Positions 12,097 to 24,975 of a stretch of DNA of 64,000 nucleotides are shown here, in pieces. The notes below the pieces were generated by a model that saw only the letters and a program-made list of their open reading frames with translations, was not told the origin of the DNA and made no database searches. Numbering within the stretch: the first letter of the stretch is position 1; each line of letters opens with the position of its first letter. Made by a program: the position numbers and the translations under genes. This DNA is from Piper betle (Eukaryota > Streptophyta > Magnoliopsida > Piperales > Piperaceae). The DNA is taken from contig JAURVB010013583.1 in assembly GCA_033002965.1 (NCBI GenBank), forward strand, positions 108,730-172,729, read 5' to 3'.

Positions 12097-13368
12097 GAGA
12101 GGATGGCGTTGAGGAGTCTGTGCTGTGGGGGGTTAGGTGGGAGGTGAATACCAAATCGACGCCTCCCTTTTGGACTCTTGGATTGCGACCGCTCTTCTGT
12201 GCTTCTCTACAGGCCGGAGGGGCGATCGTAATTCGAACCAAAAAAGACAACGAGAAGAAGAAAAAGATGGATACGATTAGAACTTTGTATTAAGTGATTA
12301 TGTTCACTAAAATAATATGATATAATTTTCATTTAATAATAAAATAAATTTATTTTTTTATAACTTATAATATAATTCGATTATATGGTTATGGATCCAA
12401 TTCGGTTTGGTTCCATTTTGGGATCATTTTAGTTCGGTTTCAGTTGAACTCTGGTTGTTGAATGTAATTCAGTTGATTTGGTTTAGTCAATTCAGTTTTT
12501 ACCCATAATAGGCATATAAACGAGTTGAGTGGAATAGATTGAAGACTAAAGCTCCTCATTTTAGCATGGAAAAGATGTAAAATATATAAAAAAATTTAAT
12601 CATAATTTGCAAAGAGTAGTTACGATGTACATATGAAATTTAAAATCTTTTCACAAAAAATTTCCTCCTTATACTTGTATTTTTTTATAATGTAATGGAG
12701 ATGAAATTTCTAAGGGGACCACTTATCATAAAATAGTCTAAAAAATAGATAACTTTTTAGTAGAAAATCAGTATTTTGACATAAATTATCATATATAAAT
12801 TGTTAGGGTCATGATTTGATAATTATCATCGTAGGTTCATTAGGTAAAAGTTATAAAGGATGCATGATCATGATGGATTGGGTGAGGGGGCTGGACATGT
12901 GTATGGAACATTTTTCCTTATATTGATTTTCCTGTTGAGATGACCTAGCAGGAGAGTTAATATATGTAATGGGCACATGTCTACGAGAGAATGCTCATAT
13001 GTAGGGGAGATATTAGTGCTTACTATTTAGTCATCTCATAAGCTTAAAATTATAATGATTAATTAATGAGAATAAGTAACTCATCCTAGAATTGTCAATC
13101 TCTAGTTAGTCATAAGTTGCATGGCATAGCATCATAAGCATAATATTCAATAACATAGCATTTTGCTTTCTTTATTAGACTAACAATTGTGTAGGTCCAA
13201 AGTAATGAAAATGCAAGAACTACATAATTAGAGCTTGAAGACTTCAAGATTTGAAAATCTCAATAACAAACTCAATGAATGTTTCATAAGGATTTTCAGC
13301 AACTACTTAGAGAGCTCACAACATATTAGAATTGTTTTCATCAAGCAAGGTTTCTATAAATGTGTTGA
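12097..13368. other. Intergenic DNA upstream of transaldolase
   Basis: The first 200 bases are moderately GC-rich and presumably promoter-proximal. From about 12,290 the DNA is AT-rich with no coding region or RNA gene that I can support. The last part is the left flank of the solo LTR insertion, and similar flank sequence resumes after 16,453. Confidence 0.45.
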
Positions 13369-16300
13369 TGTAAAACCCGTGACTCGAGTTAGAGTTTTAC
13401 ATTACCGAACCAAGACATTCAACCGTCGGTTCGAGTCGAGTCAGTTTCATGAACCACGTACTGAGTCGATGTCAGTCGTGAGTTATGACCGATGAGGGTC
13501 AGGCGTACCTGAATATATGATGATAATGTCAGAAAGATGGTGAGAAATGAGTTATCAGAATATATGAAAGTATGCAGTGTGTATATATATATATTTGATT
13601 GTAGAAATATTTTTAAGCCAAATAACGCATTAGGACGAGTTATAGGGCAGTTTGGGTGGGCTATTAGTTATAGAACATGTCATTGTGGTGTTATGGTGTG
13701 TAATATATTTTATGGGGGTTTTCTCTATTTTTCTGAAATTTTTAGGGTTTATTACGAGTTAGTTATTATTTTGACTCGAGTCAGCGTCAAGTCAAGTTTT
13801 ATTTTACGAGTTTACCACCGAACACCCCAACACCATCTTCTCCCCCAAACCCCCCAACACCGCCCCACCCCCCCCCCCTCAACACTTCTCTTCTTCACCC
13901 CCAAAACCCTCGCCGTTGCCCCTAGGTTCGTCATCGCCGCCGATGCCACCCCGCCACCGATTGATGCCACCAAGCACCATCGTGCCATCATTATGCCACC
14001 TCGAGTAGCCCCAGCCACCGTCAGGCCTCCACGATGCCGGATCACCTCAACCTAGCGCCATGCTCATGTCGCTGATCCCGCCACCGCCATTTAGTGGTCG
14101 CCTCGACGTCTTTGACACTCCTACGACCTTCCCCGATCAGAGTGGAGCCCAACGCCGCCCACAACAACCGGATCTCCACACCCCACCGCTGACAGCATTG
14201 TTTGCCCTTTTTCAGTGAACCCAATCCTCCGCCAACCTCATCGACGTTGTAGATGTATCGGGCTCGCCGAGCCAATGCCAACGATACCCCATACCACCAC
14301 TATCCTTCTAGTACTACCGCCAGCAACTGTCACCCAAAAACCACTGAAAAGCCGCCAAAAAACCATCGAAACCCGCCTCACCGGATTCGCTGGAATTTGC
14401 TGGATCTTCTGCCAAACTCATCTAGCCGAACCTGATCGAACTGCAGACAACGCCAAGCGCCGAATTCGATGAAACCCTAGCCATCGCCGATTACCGACAA
14501 TGCAAGAGGTATAATTTATATTAATTTAATTATTTAAAAGTAATGATTATTAGCACAGCATGCTAGAATGCTAGGATTGAGTGATTGATGTGTTAGATAT
14601 TTTTATGTTAATAAAAAATATGAAGATATGTGACTGTGTGATATTAAAACGAATGCTAAGGAATTAATTAGATAAACTTAATAAGTACTATAATCTAATT
14701 CAATGTAGAGTAGGAAAACTTATACTGATTATTATTGATTTGTGCTAATTCATGCATGGTTGATGTGAGTATGCTATAGGATGTGTGAATGCATCATGAG
14801 CAGGAGTTAGTATTTAGTTTTGATCTGCATGTATGGAGTAGGAGTTTACCGCCTACGCACGTGGACACACTTGAAGTTTCTACCAGGTCCGTTAGGACTC
14901 GCTTCTAGTTTTATCTCGATACTCCATCCTGTCTTATTTTTACAGGTAAGCAGACGAGTCAAGCGGTGGATTTATTGTATCCCACTCCATGTGGGCCATT
15001 TAGTCACACGTTATTTCTGGATTAATAACCCTCAAGGATAAGATACCTCAAGTTTGTTTTTGAAAGTCGAATCCAACTCACGATGCCTTCGGGCCTATTA
15101 TGTAAATCCCTACCTAGAGCTATATACATGTAGTTTTTGCATTTTTAGTAAGAGATGGAATGAGGGAAAATTGGCAACCGTGCTACGCAAGCGGGCACGT
15201 GTCAGATGATAGTAGGCTCTGGATTGGTGTACAGGTCATTCCATTTTCGAGGGATCCTGATAACTTTACCTTTGAGTTCCTCAAACCCGGAGAAGTGTGA
15301 AAGTTTACGGGTACTGCTATGCAGTGCATGTTTAGACTTGTGGTTTCAAAGGGTACTAAAGGCGCATGCCTAAGAGTCCTCGGCCTCTATACTTAAGGCC
15401 AGGGGTAATACGGAGGATGTAGAGGGCAGAAGAGAAAAGAATGAATTTGTCGGGCAAGGGATAGATGAAAATGCCAAGTCATGAGAATGAGATAGAAAGG
15501 GGATGCTGTCGAGCCGAGGCCGATGGCTCCTAATTAGTGCCCTTATGAGAGTTCTAGTGGAAGTTATGAATATTTTACTTTAACAGAAGAGTCAGCCCTC
15601 CTGTGTCAGTTTGTTACTAGCTATTTCTGGACCAGTAATGCTCGCTACTAGTGGTTTTCTATTATTTATGTAGGTGAGAATCTCGAGGACTGGGCGCTGT
15701 CAGGACCACGGAGGAGTAGCAAAGCCACTACACGCTTGTTTTCGCCGAATGTAATGAATGGTAATGATGATTTCTAAGCTGTGTGAATGATGAGTTTGTT
15801 TAAGATTATTCTGTGAAATGCTATGAACGTTTTTCCTGTGAAACAACACTAGAATGAAAGTGAACAGGGAGCCCTGGAGTTTAGACTCGGCTTGAATGAG
15901 GGACATGTATTCGCCGAATGTAATGAATGGTAATGATGATTTCTAAGTTGTGTGAATGATGAGTTTGCTTAAGATTATTCTGTGAAATGCTATGAATATA
16001 TTGCCTGTGAAACGAAACTAGAATGAAAGTGAACAGGGAGCCTTGGAGTTTAGACTCGGCTTGAATGAGGCAGAAAGTGAAAAAAACTAGAATGGAATGA
16101 TAATGTCATGTTTTGGAATTATATCGATATGATTATTTATTGTTGTTGTGGACAGGTTGGCCCCTTATTACACTTTTGGGGGAGACTGTCTATTTTGTTT
16201 TAAAAATATTATTTATTTTCAAACTTGTTTTCACAGTTGTTCTGTTTGTACATGATAGTATATCTTGGCATGCATGTAGGACCACGTTAGAACCCAAGCA

Positions 16301-16452
16301 TCCCAACTATGCAGTACATACTTGCACTACTATTTTAAGACACCGAGGGTAGATACGGATCGACTTAATCGAATCTAGTAGATTATTGAATAGTTCGGTA
16401 GCCAGTGAAATTTTTGGGTTGGTTCACGGGTGAACTAAAATGGGGTGTTACA
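13369..16452 (+). mobile_element. Solo LTR, 3084 bp, with perfect 5-bp target duplication
   Basis: Starts TGTAAAACCCGTGACTCGAG and ends GGGGTGTTACA, so the ends are the short inverted repeat TGTAA/TTACA expected of LTRs. It is flanked on both sides by GTTGA (13364-13368 and 16453-16457), a 5-bp target-site duplication. No internal retroelement sequence is attached, so this is a solo LTR left after recombination between two LTRs. A C-rich tract lies at about 13,820-14,480. Two 180-190-bp near-identical copies of a TCGCCGAATGTAATGAATGG segment follow each other at about 15,730-16,080. Confidence 0.9.
15731..16078 (+). repeat. Tandem duplication inside the solo LTR
   Basis: The segment beginning TCGCCGAATGTAATGAATGG occurs at about 15,743 and again at 15,910. 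Both copies continue through the same TTTCTAAG.TGTGTGAATGATG and GTGAACAGGGAGCC stretches to TTTAGACTCGGCTTGAATGA. The other LTR copies (for example 22,490-22,640) have this part once, so the duplication is specific to this copy. Confidence 0.75.
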
Positions 16453-18290
16453 GTTGAACCTTGCCTTAATGAAACAACATTGCAAGCTCTCTAAGCACAA
16501 TCATCGGAGTTTATACACCATCAAAAGAATCAAGATCATGAAGACTCCAAGTAAAGAAAACACCCAAACAACCAAATCAAGTATTGAAGATTGAAGAAAG
16601 GAATGAAGTGTTTAAATGGAGAACACTTCAATTTGAGTTCGACCAGGAGTTCAGTCACGAGTTCGGTCATGCTTTCGGCAATCGAAGACTACAGGCTTGG
16701 AGAGAAGTCGTGACTAAGATAACTTTGGTTACCCTTCAATGAAGGGTTCGACAACTAAAATCAGAAGCTGTGAAGAAAAAGAGTTAGAGCAACTAGGTTT
16801 GGTTGGGAATTTGGTCACATGTTTGGCTATCAAAGGGACTTCGGCAAAAACTTCAGAAACCGATCAATGAGTTTGGATGCTCACAGAAGATCGATAAAGT
16901 TTGTCTTTGGAGAAACTGATTGAGCAGTTTGGGAGTGAACGACAACCAAAGACCTTGGGCTTGGTGAGAAGCTACACTAGAATTGACTTCAGTTACCCTT
17001 CGGTCAAGGTTTGGCAACTGAAGACTATGGGCTTGGAGAAAAGTCATGGTGAAGCTAACTTTGGTTACCTTTTAGCCAATTGTTTGGCAACTGAAGTTAG
17101 AAGCTTTGAGGGTGAAGAGTTGATGCAGTTGAGTTCAGTAGGGAGTTCAGTCGCATGTTCAGCAACCAAAGGTGTCTTCGACAAAACTTCGAAAATCGAT
17201 CGAGGAGTTTGGAAGCTCGACAGTAGATTGGTGAAGGTTTGGCAACCAAAGCTAATGAGGCTAGTTTTAAGTGATTGTTTAGTTGACGATCAGTCAATCG
17301 TTCGATTGCCAAACAATCTAGATAAGTTGTAAAAACTAGCCGTTAGAAAAGATAATATAGAGGTAATCAAATCCCAACAACACAATTTTGCATAGAGGCT
17401 TGGAAAGCCAATAAATAGGGCCTTGGGGAATGGGTTTGGATAGTCCCTTAGCCATGGAATGAACCCTGGACTCTCTTGGTGTGAATTAGGAAGGTCAAAC
17501 TTTTGTGTAGATTGGTGTAATCTTTAGCTTTTATTCCTAGGTGATTTCATTATGTAAACCAATAAGAGATCTTGTATGTGAGGGATTGCTAAAGGTGTTG
17601 ACTTTATTTGTAAACTTTCAAGGTGTTGAGTTTATTTGTAAACTCTCAAGGTGTTGAGAGTTGTGTGTGTGTGAGGCTAGGCCTTAGACGAAGAGCTTCT
17701 AGGAATAGGAGACTCCTTTGGCCCAAGGTGTGAGGTTGTGAAGGGAGTGTAGCTTAAAGGTGGTTGCTCCAACAATGTTTAGAGCTGGTTGCAAGACTCC
17801 TTAGCAATTCGGAGGTGCTTGAGAAGAAAGACTTGTAGCTCGCGAAACTCCTTGGCACTCGGCGTTGGAGAAGGAAGTCTTGTTAGGAGCTTCAAGGGTA
17901 TTGGAGTGTAAGCTTCCTTGGCACTTGTGGAGTGCTTGAGAAGGTGGGTTTGTGTGTGTAAGATCCTTGGACACTTGGTGCTTGTGAAGGAGGTCTTGAG
18001 TTACTTGTAAGTTGTACAAGTTGGTTGCCATAGTAAAGTTACGAAGGTCTACTCACTAAAGGACTTAGTGAGCTAGAAGAGAGGACGTACCAATTGAGAA
18101 CCTCTTCAAAAATTATTTGTGCCCTCTTTCTACTCTCCTCTTTGTGTGTGTTTGATTTAATTTAATTACACTTGTTTAGCTCATTTCACTCAGCTTCCTT
18201 AAACTTGACTTATTCGTAGTAGGAAGCTAAACAAATCAAGCTAAAAGCCAATTTGCAACTTGCATGGTATGACAAGGTTACCAACAAGTA
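16453..18290 (+). repeat. Probable LTR-retrotransposon debris with short internal repeats
   Basis: Between 16,600 and 17,340 loosely repeated phrases on a GAGTTTGG/GTTTGGCAACC/GAAG theme recur many times. Around 17,590-17,660 a GGTGTTGAGTTTATTTGTAAA unit of about 30 bp is repeated. The rest alternates GTTGTGTGTG and CTTGGCACT phrases. Such internally repetitive non-coding DNA is typical of long plant LTRs, but I see no LTR ends, primer site or protein. Confidence 0.4.
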
Positions 18291-19600
18291 GCTTGAGGAA
18301 TTGATCTTGTGCTGCTTCACACTCACTAATCATTTGGGTTCATCTAATTGTAAATTGCCTTGCAGATCTATTGTTTTGCCAACTTGCTCATTTATCATTT
18401 ATGCTTAGTTTGATTATCTATTTCTGATTATCATTTTCTTGTGCTTAATTTGTTTAAATTGTTTCAGCTATCTTAGTCAATTCTTCAGATTATTATAAGG
18501 CCCTTAGAATTGATCTAACTATTTAATTAAGTGTATTTATTTAGCTCTCACCCACATTAGTGTGCCTCCACAATTTTCATAAATTTTCTATTTTGCTAAC
18601 CAAATTGAGCCTAAGTTTTCATGCTCAGTTTTTGTTGATTCAAGAATAAATCGAATCTACAAATTCATCAATCAATATTGAGCTATTACCCATCTCAACT
18701 CATAGTGTCTAGATGGTTGATTTATAATTCGAAGAGGGCTAATGGTGTTTCCTAATACTGAAATTGGTAATTCAAGTAATTTTCTAATAGTTATTGGAGG
18801 TTAAATTTAGGTCTATATTATATGTCACATAAATAACTAACTCAAATTATTATGATCATCAATTAACTCCATAGCAATCATCATTAGCCATAAAACAAAA
18901 TTGCAAAAATCCTAAGATAAAACTCTAAATAATCTAGAGCATTAATTCATCAATTAATCATCACCAAATTAAATTCAAATATTAATATCAAAATAATGAT
19001 CTCGACAAGAAACATGTTATGCTAAGCTAGAGATAAGATTCAAAATCCATAGATTATGGGATTGAGCCAAACAAACCTTTGCCCAAATAGAACCGTTTTA
19101 AAAAGAAAGTACGCTAGGGTTCTGTTATTTGTGTTTGATTTCAAGTCAAATTGATGTGAGCTAAACTAAGCACTTTTACATAAAACCCGAGTCGTTGGCC
19201 CGATGTTTTAGTTCTGGTTTTACGATATGAGAGTGTCGGGGATATGATATGCAACCTACACCACGTACTCATCAAATCCTGGGTGGTCCATATTTTAAAA
19301 TTTGTGGCATTTGGTTCCAAACATGCAAGTACTGTAATGACTCCAAGTTTCTAACATGCATAATATATACATCCGGGCCATTATTAGTGTATCTCTAATA
19401 GAGATACATAATATATAGTAATTATTACTGCGGAATATATCTACTAAGCTAGATTGACACTTGCTTCTACAAAAAACTAAAATTAAAAATCTATACTTAC
19501 ATGTATAAATATTAAGTACTTCTCAGCATAAGTCTATTAAAATTGTTATCCTAAGACCTGCAAATAACAGAGAAATAAACTCCTAAGTACTAAGAATCTT
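18291..19600. other. AT-rich interval, nothing recognised
   Basis: No open reading frame with familiar content, no RNA gene and no clear element boundary. It may include the unrecognised distal part of the gypsy element that follows on the minus strand. Confidence 0.4.
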
Positions 19601-19639
19601 CATCTCATCACTCCTAAGAATCTCTTTTTTTTATTTTTT

Positions 19640-20035
19640 GCCCAAGGAAGTTTCAAACTCATCCGTAATCTGAAAGAGGTAAGTCTCACCTAGAGTACCT
19701 GGTTGTGAAACTAGTTGCTTGAATATCTCTGGGTGAGGCATCCTCATCTCATCTTCACATCCCCATGTGTATTCTTCAACTTGTTGTTGAGTCTATTACA
19801 CTCATACTAAAGGAACTTCTTTTCTTCGGAGAATCTTCACTTGGTGATCCACAATCTGAACTGCATTTTCTGGATATGTCCGGTCTGGTTGCAACTCTAT
19901 CTCTCTAAAACTAACAACATGAGAGTTGTCCGGATGGCATGCCTTTAGCAATGACACATAGAAGACATTATGCACAGTTGATAGATGAGGCGACAATGAT
20001 ATTCTGTAAGCTACTGGTTCAACACGCTCGATCAC
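19640..20035 (-). pseudogene. Gypsy integrase C terminus and chromodomain-like tail
   Basis: The open frame at 20035-19802 contains AYRISLSPHLSTVHNVFYVS, the integrase C-terminal signature of Ty3/gypsy pol, followed by the RRKEVPLV phrase that begins the chromodomain-like tail. In a continuing frame to about 19,640 come PHPEIF and phrases matching the end of chromovirus pol. The upstream part is interrupted at 20,106 by the solo LTR insertion. Confidence 0.8.
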
Positions 20036-20106
20036 ATCAAATGGTTTGATATATTATGGGCTAAGTTTTCCACGCATCCCGAATCTCATGTTTCCCTTAG
20101 TCGGAG

Positions 20107-22945
20107 TGTAAAACCCGTGATTCGAGTGGGGTTTTACGTTACCGAACCAGTCGGTTCGATCGTTGGTTCGAGTCGAGTCGGTTTCATGAATCGCGTGCTG
20201 AGTCGAGACCAGCCGTGAGTTATGAGCGATGAGAGTCAGGTGTACCTGAATATATGATGATAACGTCGAGAAGATGGTGAGATACGAGTTATCTGAATAT
20301 ATGAAAGTATGCAGTATTTTTTCTTTTTATATGTTTGATCGTAGAAATAGTTTTAGGGCCGAATAACGCATTAGGACGCGTTGGATTATATTCGGGTGGG
20401 TTATTAGTTATAGAGCATGTCATTTGGATGTTGTTGTGTTTGTTTTATTTTATGTGATTTTTCCATATTTTTCTAGATTTTTTTAGAATTTATTACGAAC
20501 TAGTTATTATTTTGACTCGAGTCGGAATCGAGTCAATACTAAATTACGAGTTTGCCACTAGTCATGTTTTTCTTCTTCCCCGACCATTCTCACCCAAACC
20601 CTCGCCGCCGCCACTGTGGTGTGCTGCCGCCGCCGCCGCCGACGCCGTGCTGCCGCCGATCGACGCCGCCCTGCCCCGCCTTGCCGTCGCCGTGCCGCCC
20701 CGACCAACCCCGGCCACCGTCGCGCCGCCACGACGCCGGAATCGCCCCGCGAACCGCGACGCGCCGCCCACTGATTCCGCCGCCGTCCGGGCCGCGCCGC
20801 CGCCGCTGTGACCCCGACGACCACCCCTCGACGTCGCCGACGTTTCCCCCATCGTCCCGACCACCGTCGAGGCCGGCCGGAGCCTCGATCGGAGAACGCC
20901 GCCGCCGCCACCCACTTTCGACGCCGCCGCCGACGGCCATCGCCGCCTCGGTTACTTTGTTTGACACCACCATCGGACCAAGCTCGTCGAGCTGGTGCCG
21001 ATAGACCCCTTGATTGCCCCGTCCCAAATCATCGCCGGAAAACCGTCGGAATCCGGAAACCGCCGACACTCGCCGGAAAACCGCCGGAACCGCCGGAAAT
21101 TGGATTTGTGGGAAATTCGCCGGATCATCCGCCGAACGCACCCGGTCCAATCTGATCGGACTTCGGACGCCGCTAGGTGCCGAATCCGAGTTTCGAGCCA
21201 CGAAACGGAAACCCTAGCCGTCGCCGATTTTCGACGACGCGAGGTATAATTTATTTTAATTTAATTATTTGAAAGTTTTGATTATTAGAATTGCATGCTA
21301 GGATTGGTGAATTGTGTGTTATAATAATATATATAAATGTAGATTTGATTAAGGATAAAAATATGAAATTTGTTTGATTGTGTGGTGTTAAAAATAGAAG
21401 TTATGAAACTAATTAGGGTTATTAAGTAATAATCATGATCTAATCAAACTAGCTTAAGTAGACTCGCTAGAATTGATATAGGTTGATGTGTGTTGATTGA
21501 CGTGTGATTGTGTTGATTGTGTGTGTATGCTATAGGATATGTGATTCATCATGCGGGCGTTAGTTTTTAGCTTGATTGTGTAGGTACGGTGTAGGAGCTC
21601 GCCGCCTAGGCGCGTGGACCCGTTTGGAGCTTCTACCAGGTCCGTTTAGGACTCGTTCTCTGATTTACGCTACTCTCTTGTGTATTTGACTTATTATGTG
21701 CAGGACGAGTTAAGTGGCGTTTTATCGAATCCCACTTAACTCGGGCCATTTAGCCAACGATTTTCCGGATTAATAACCCTCGAGGATGAGATCCCTCGAG
21801 TTTGTTTTCGAACTTCAGATCCAGCTCACGTTGCCTTCGGGCCTATTGTATAAATCCCAACCCAGACCTATATATATGTATAGTTTTCGTGTTTTTGTGA
21901 GAGACTGAATGAGGGAAATCCGACTACCGTGCTACGCGAGCGGGCACGTGTGTGTCGACAGTGGGCTCTGGAATGGTGTGCGGGCCGTTTCATTCCCGAG
22001 GGATCCTGACAACTCCACCTTTGAGTTCCTCAAACCCGGAGAAGTGTGGAGGTTCACGGGTACTGCATTGCAGCGCATGTCTAGACTTGTGGTTTCAAAG
22101 GGTACTGAAGGCGACTGCCTGAGAGTACTCGGCCTTCGTGCTCAAGGCCAGGAGTAATATGGAAGGTGCAGAGGGCGGATAGGAACGAGATTTGACGCGA
22201 GAAGCAATAGAGAAATGGCCGAGGCATGAGAATGTGAAAGATAGGGGGACGCTGTCGACCCGATGGCGACGGCTCCCGTATGTGCCCTGATGAGAGTTCT
22301 TGAGGAAGTATATGGTTTTGATTCAACAGGAGAGTTTGCTCTCCTGTGCCAGATTGATATTAGTTATTTTCCGGGCCGGTAACACTCGTTACTGACGGTT
22401 TTTCTATATATATGTAGGTGAGGAATGCGAGCGATGAAAGCTGTCGGGACTGCGGAGGAGCAGCACGGAACCGCGCACACATGTACCTGCCGCGTGTAAT
22501 GTATAATAATGGTGTGTTATTGTTATGTAAACGATAATTTTGATGTGTTTGTTTGAGTGAATTACTTGTTATGAAACGAACTGATAAATATGAATGAGTA
22601 GGGAGCCTTGGAGTACAGACTCGGCTCAGGTAAAAATGAATGAGATAATGGTTGAATGTCATGGTAGATTAGTATGTGTTACCGTATTTTTATAAAATAG
22701 TATATATTTTCTTTTGGTTTTTCATTTATTATTTTGTCTTGTCTTTGCTTGTACATCATAGCATGCATGTAGGACTACGTTAGAACCCATGCATCCCATC
22801 CATGCATTTCATGTTTGCATCTCCATCTTGAGACACCGAGGGCAGATCCGGGTCGGCTTAACCGAACCCAGTAGATTAGCGAACGGTTCGGTCGCCGGTG
22901 ACACTTCCGGGTCGGTTCACGGGTGAGCCGAAACGGGGTGTTACA
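20107..22945 (+). mobile_element. Solo LTR, 2839 bp, nested in gypsy pol, perfect 5-bp target duplication
   Basis: Same family as the LTR at 13,369: starts TGTAAAACCCGTGATTCGAG and ends GGGGTGTTACA. It is flanked by CGGAG on both sides (20102-20106 and 22946-22950). The insertion interrupts the integrase C-terminal coding region of the host element in the opposite orientation. A very GC-rich tract (about 20,570-21,250, CCGCCG-type) gives long open frames on both strands that I regard as compositional shadows. Confidence 0.92.
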
Positions 22946-22950
22946 CGGAG

Positions 22951-23490
22951 AGACCTTCAGGAGAACATAATCTCCTAAGGCAAAATGAACCTCTTGTTTG
23001 TGCTGATTGGCATAACTTTTCTATCTATTTTGAGCTGACCTCATTCTCTTCCTAATTTGTATTACCACTTCCTATGTCTGCTAGATCATTTCTACCCACC
23101 TACTACTGGTTCGCTGCCATGTACCCAACATACTAGGGATCGACATGGTTATAGTCATCCACTTCCACCCCAGGATTTCCAATGGCTGTAGTGTTTCTCT
23201 TGAATGTAAGTGCTCAGCTTTCACTTGCTGCCACACCAAACATCTAGCGACTATATCATATACCTCTCCTCATTCCTGGCCACCAATATGTTCGTCAGAC
23301 GTCATGGTACATTTTCACTCCCCCTGGATGCACTGAGCATCTCAACATAAGAGCTTCATGAAGAATTATATTTTGAAGTCCGAGACACTCTGGAACATTT
23401 GGTACAAATAGTCGACCTCTCAATCTGACTAACTCATCTGCATCTCTAGCCAATTCCTCGTGTGTTCCATATTCCAACCAGTGACTCAAT
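22951..23490 (-). pseudogene. Gypsy integrase fragment, catalytic core deleted
   Basis: The frame at 23,489-23,295 has the RGRLFVPN...HPGG.KMYHD arrangement of the integrase zinc-binding region. After it, the sequence jumps from a WKW...ITM phrase (near 23,170) almost directly to the SYANQH...VHFALGDYVLL phrase (near 22,980). These are normally separated by the DDE catalytic core, so that core has been lost. Several in-frame stops are present. Confidence 0.7.
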
Positions 23491-23806
23491 TGTTGATCTA
23501 CTTCCTATGCAACCCTGATCTATTCAAGCACACTTAGCTGAATGGTCAATTGTGCCATCATTCTAACCAACTATCATTGGCCTGTAGTATATTGAGTCAC
23601 CAACACTGTTGTTAATCCTACTGAGCCTCGAACTAGCTTCCTGCTCAAAGCATCTACTACCACATTTAGTTTGCTCTCATGGTACACGCTATGTCGATCT
23701 CTTAGTTTGATAATATCTCTAACCATCTTCTCTGTCTACTTTTCAAATCCTTTGGCATGAAGAAATTTTAAAACTCTGGTAATCAGACAAGAGTCTGAAA
23801 GATATT

Positions 23807-24480
23807 CTATACAAATAGTGCCTCCATACTCTGAGAGCAAATATGGCTTCTGCAAGCTCTAAGTCGTGTGTAGGATATAACCTTTAGCTGATGAGATGCA
23901 TAGGCTATAACCTTATCCTTCTGCATCAGAATACAACCTAGACCAATGTTTGAGGCATCTATGTAAACTACAAAATCCTTGTGTCCCTCTGAAATTAGTC
24001 TCTTCTTCATCGTCCCGAAACTTTGCTCAGTCAGCACTAATGTTGTCATTTTCAATTCACTGCTTTGGTCTAGTTGACTCACTGCACTCTGATAGAAAAT
24101 ACATCCTTGTTCTCTATTTGTGCCTTGACCTTGGAAGAAAAAGTGGTGTCTTCCATGGCAGAAAGTCATCATCTTTCTTCGGCAATCTATCATTGCTCCT
24201 TGCTTAGACATCTTGTTCATTCCAAATATCACATCAAATTATCGTAGCTTGAACAATATCAAACTAGCTACAAGCTGTTGCTATTGAATCTCAATAGGGA
24301 CATTATGCACACACTTGCCAAAAGCTATCACACTGCCGGCAGAGTGGATACTAATAGTGAATGTCTTAACACTTCTATCTTACATCCAATTTTACTTGTG
24401 TGCGTGTATGACATAAATGAGTGAGTACAACCAAAATCAAATAAGACTCATGTAGGTATAAAACCTAGTGAAAGTGTACC
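23807..24480 (-). pseudogene. Gypsy protease remnant fused to RNase H, reverse transcriptase missing
   Basis: On the minus strand, LFDFGCTHSF (about 24,450-24,420) is a protease active-site region with DFG in place of DSG or DTG. It is followed by VIFGMNKMSKQGAMIDCRRK, the end of the protease region. The frame 24,232-23,807 then carries FVVYIDASNIGLGCILMQ and AYASHQLK, which are RNase H motifs. The reverse transcriptase that should lie between is absent, so a deletion joins the two. Confidence 0.75.
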
Positions 24481-24839
24481 TATCACGACAATCGTATCCT
24501 CAAGTTCCTCTGTCACTATGGTTGCATACATCCTCATTGGCTGCGGTTGTGCTGGGGCAGGAGATGCTATTTGTGGTACTACCTACTTTTGTTCCCTCTA
24601 ATTTTGAGCTAGTGATGCCTGTTGTCTACTCCTCTGTTGTCTAACCTGCTCTGCAGCCATATACCCTCTTTGGTTTTGTTCCCTCTACTGCTGTCCGGTG
24701 GCTATTGGTCTCTGCCTCTCTGGCCTTGACCTTGCCCCATTGGCCTCTTTGTTGTTGCTAATGCTGGGGAGCTGAGAGTGTAAGTCTCAATTGAGGTGCT
24801 GGGAGTAGCAACTACTGGTTCTGGATAGTTGGACAGGTT

Positions 24840-24975
24840 GTGGCTCTATGCTATGGCTGACCACAACTATAGCATGCGTTAGTGCCTACTCTATTCTCTG
24901 TGGCTCGATGTTTTGGCTGACCACAACTGTAACATGCGTTCGTGCCTGCCCTGCATTCACCTCCATGATGATGTT
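24840..24975 (-). pseudogene. Gag zinc knuckles, tandemly duplicated
   Basis: The frame 25,033-24,851 contains two copies of CYSCGQPKH-type sequence, the start of the CX2CX4HX4C nucleocapsid motif. The second follows after a short spacer of about 60 bases, and the DNA of the two copies is nearly the same, so this is a recent local duplication. The further gag region, 24,980-26,200, is too decayed to follow continuously. Confidence 0.6.

Noticed and set aside
13537..14055. 172-codon plus-strand frame
   Set aside because: Runs from AT-rich into C-rich LTR sequence with no domain; not shared as a frame by the other copies.
19175..19250. Possible 3-prime LTR start of the gypsy element (TAAAACCCGAGTCG)
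   Set aside because: Only a short resemblance, in the wrong orientation for the minus-strand element, and no following LTR sequence.
20512..21249. Overlapping frames of 84-203 codons on both strands in the solo LTR
   Set aside because: Same reason: CCG/GCC-rich tract of a non-coding LTR. No frame is clearly favoured across the LTR copies.
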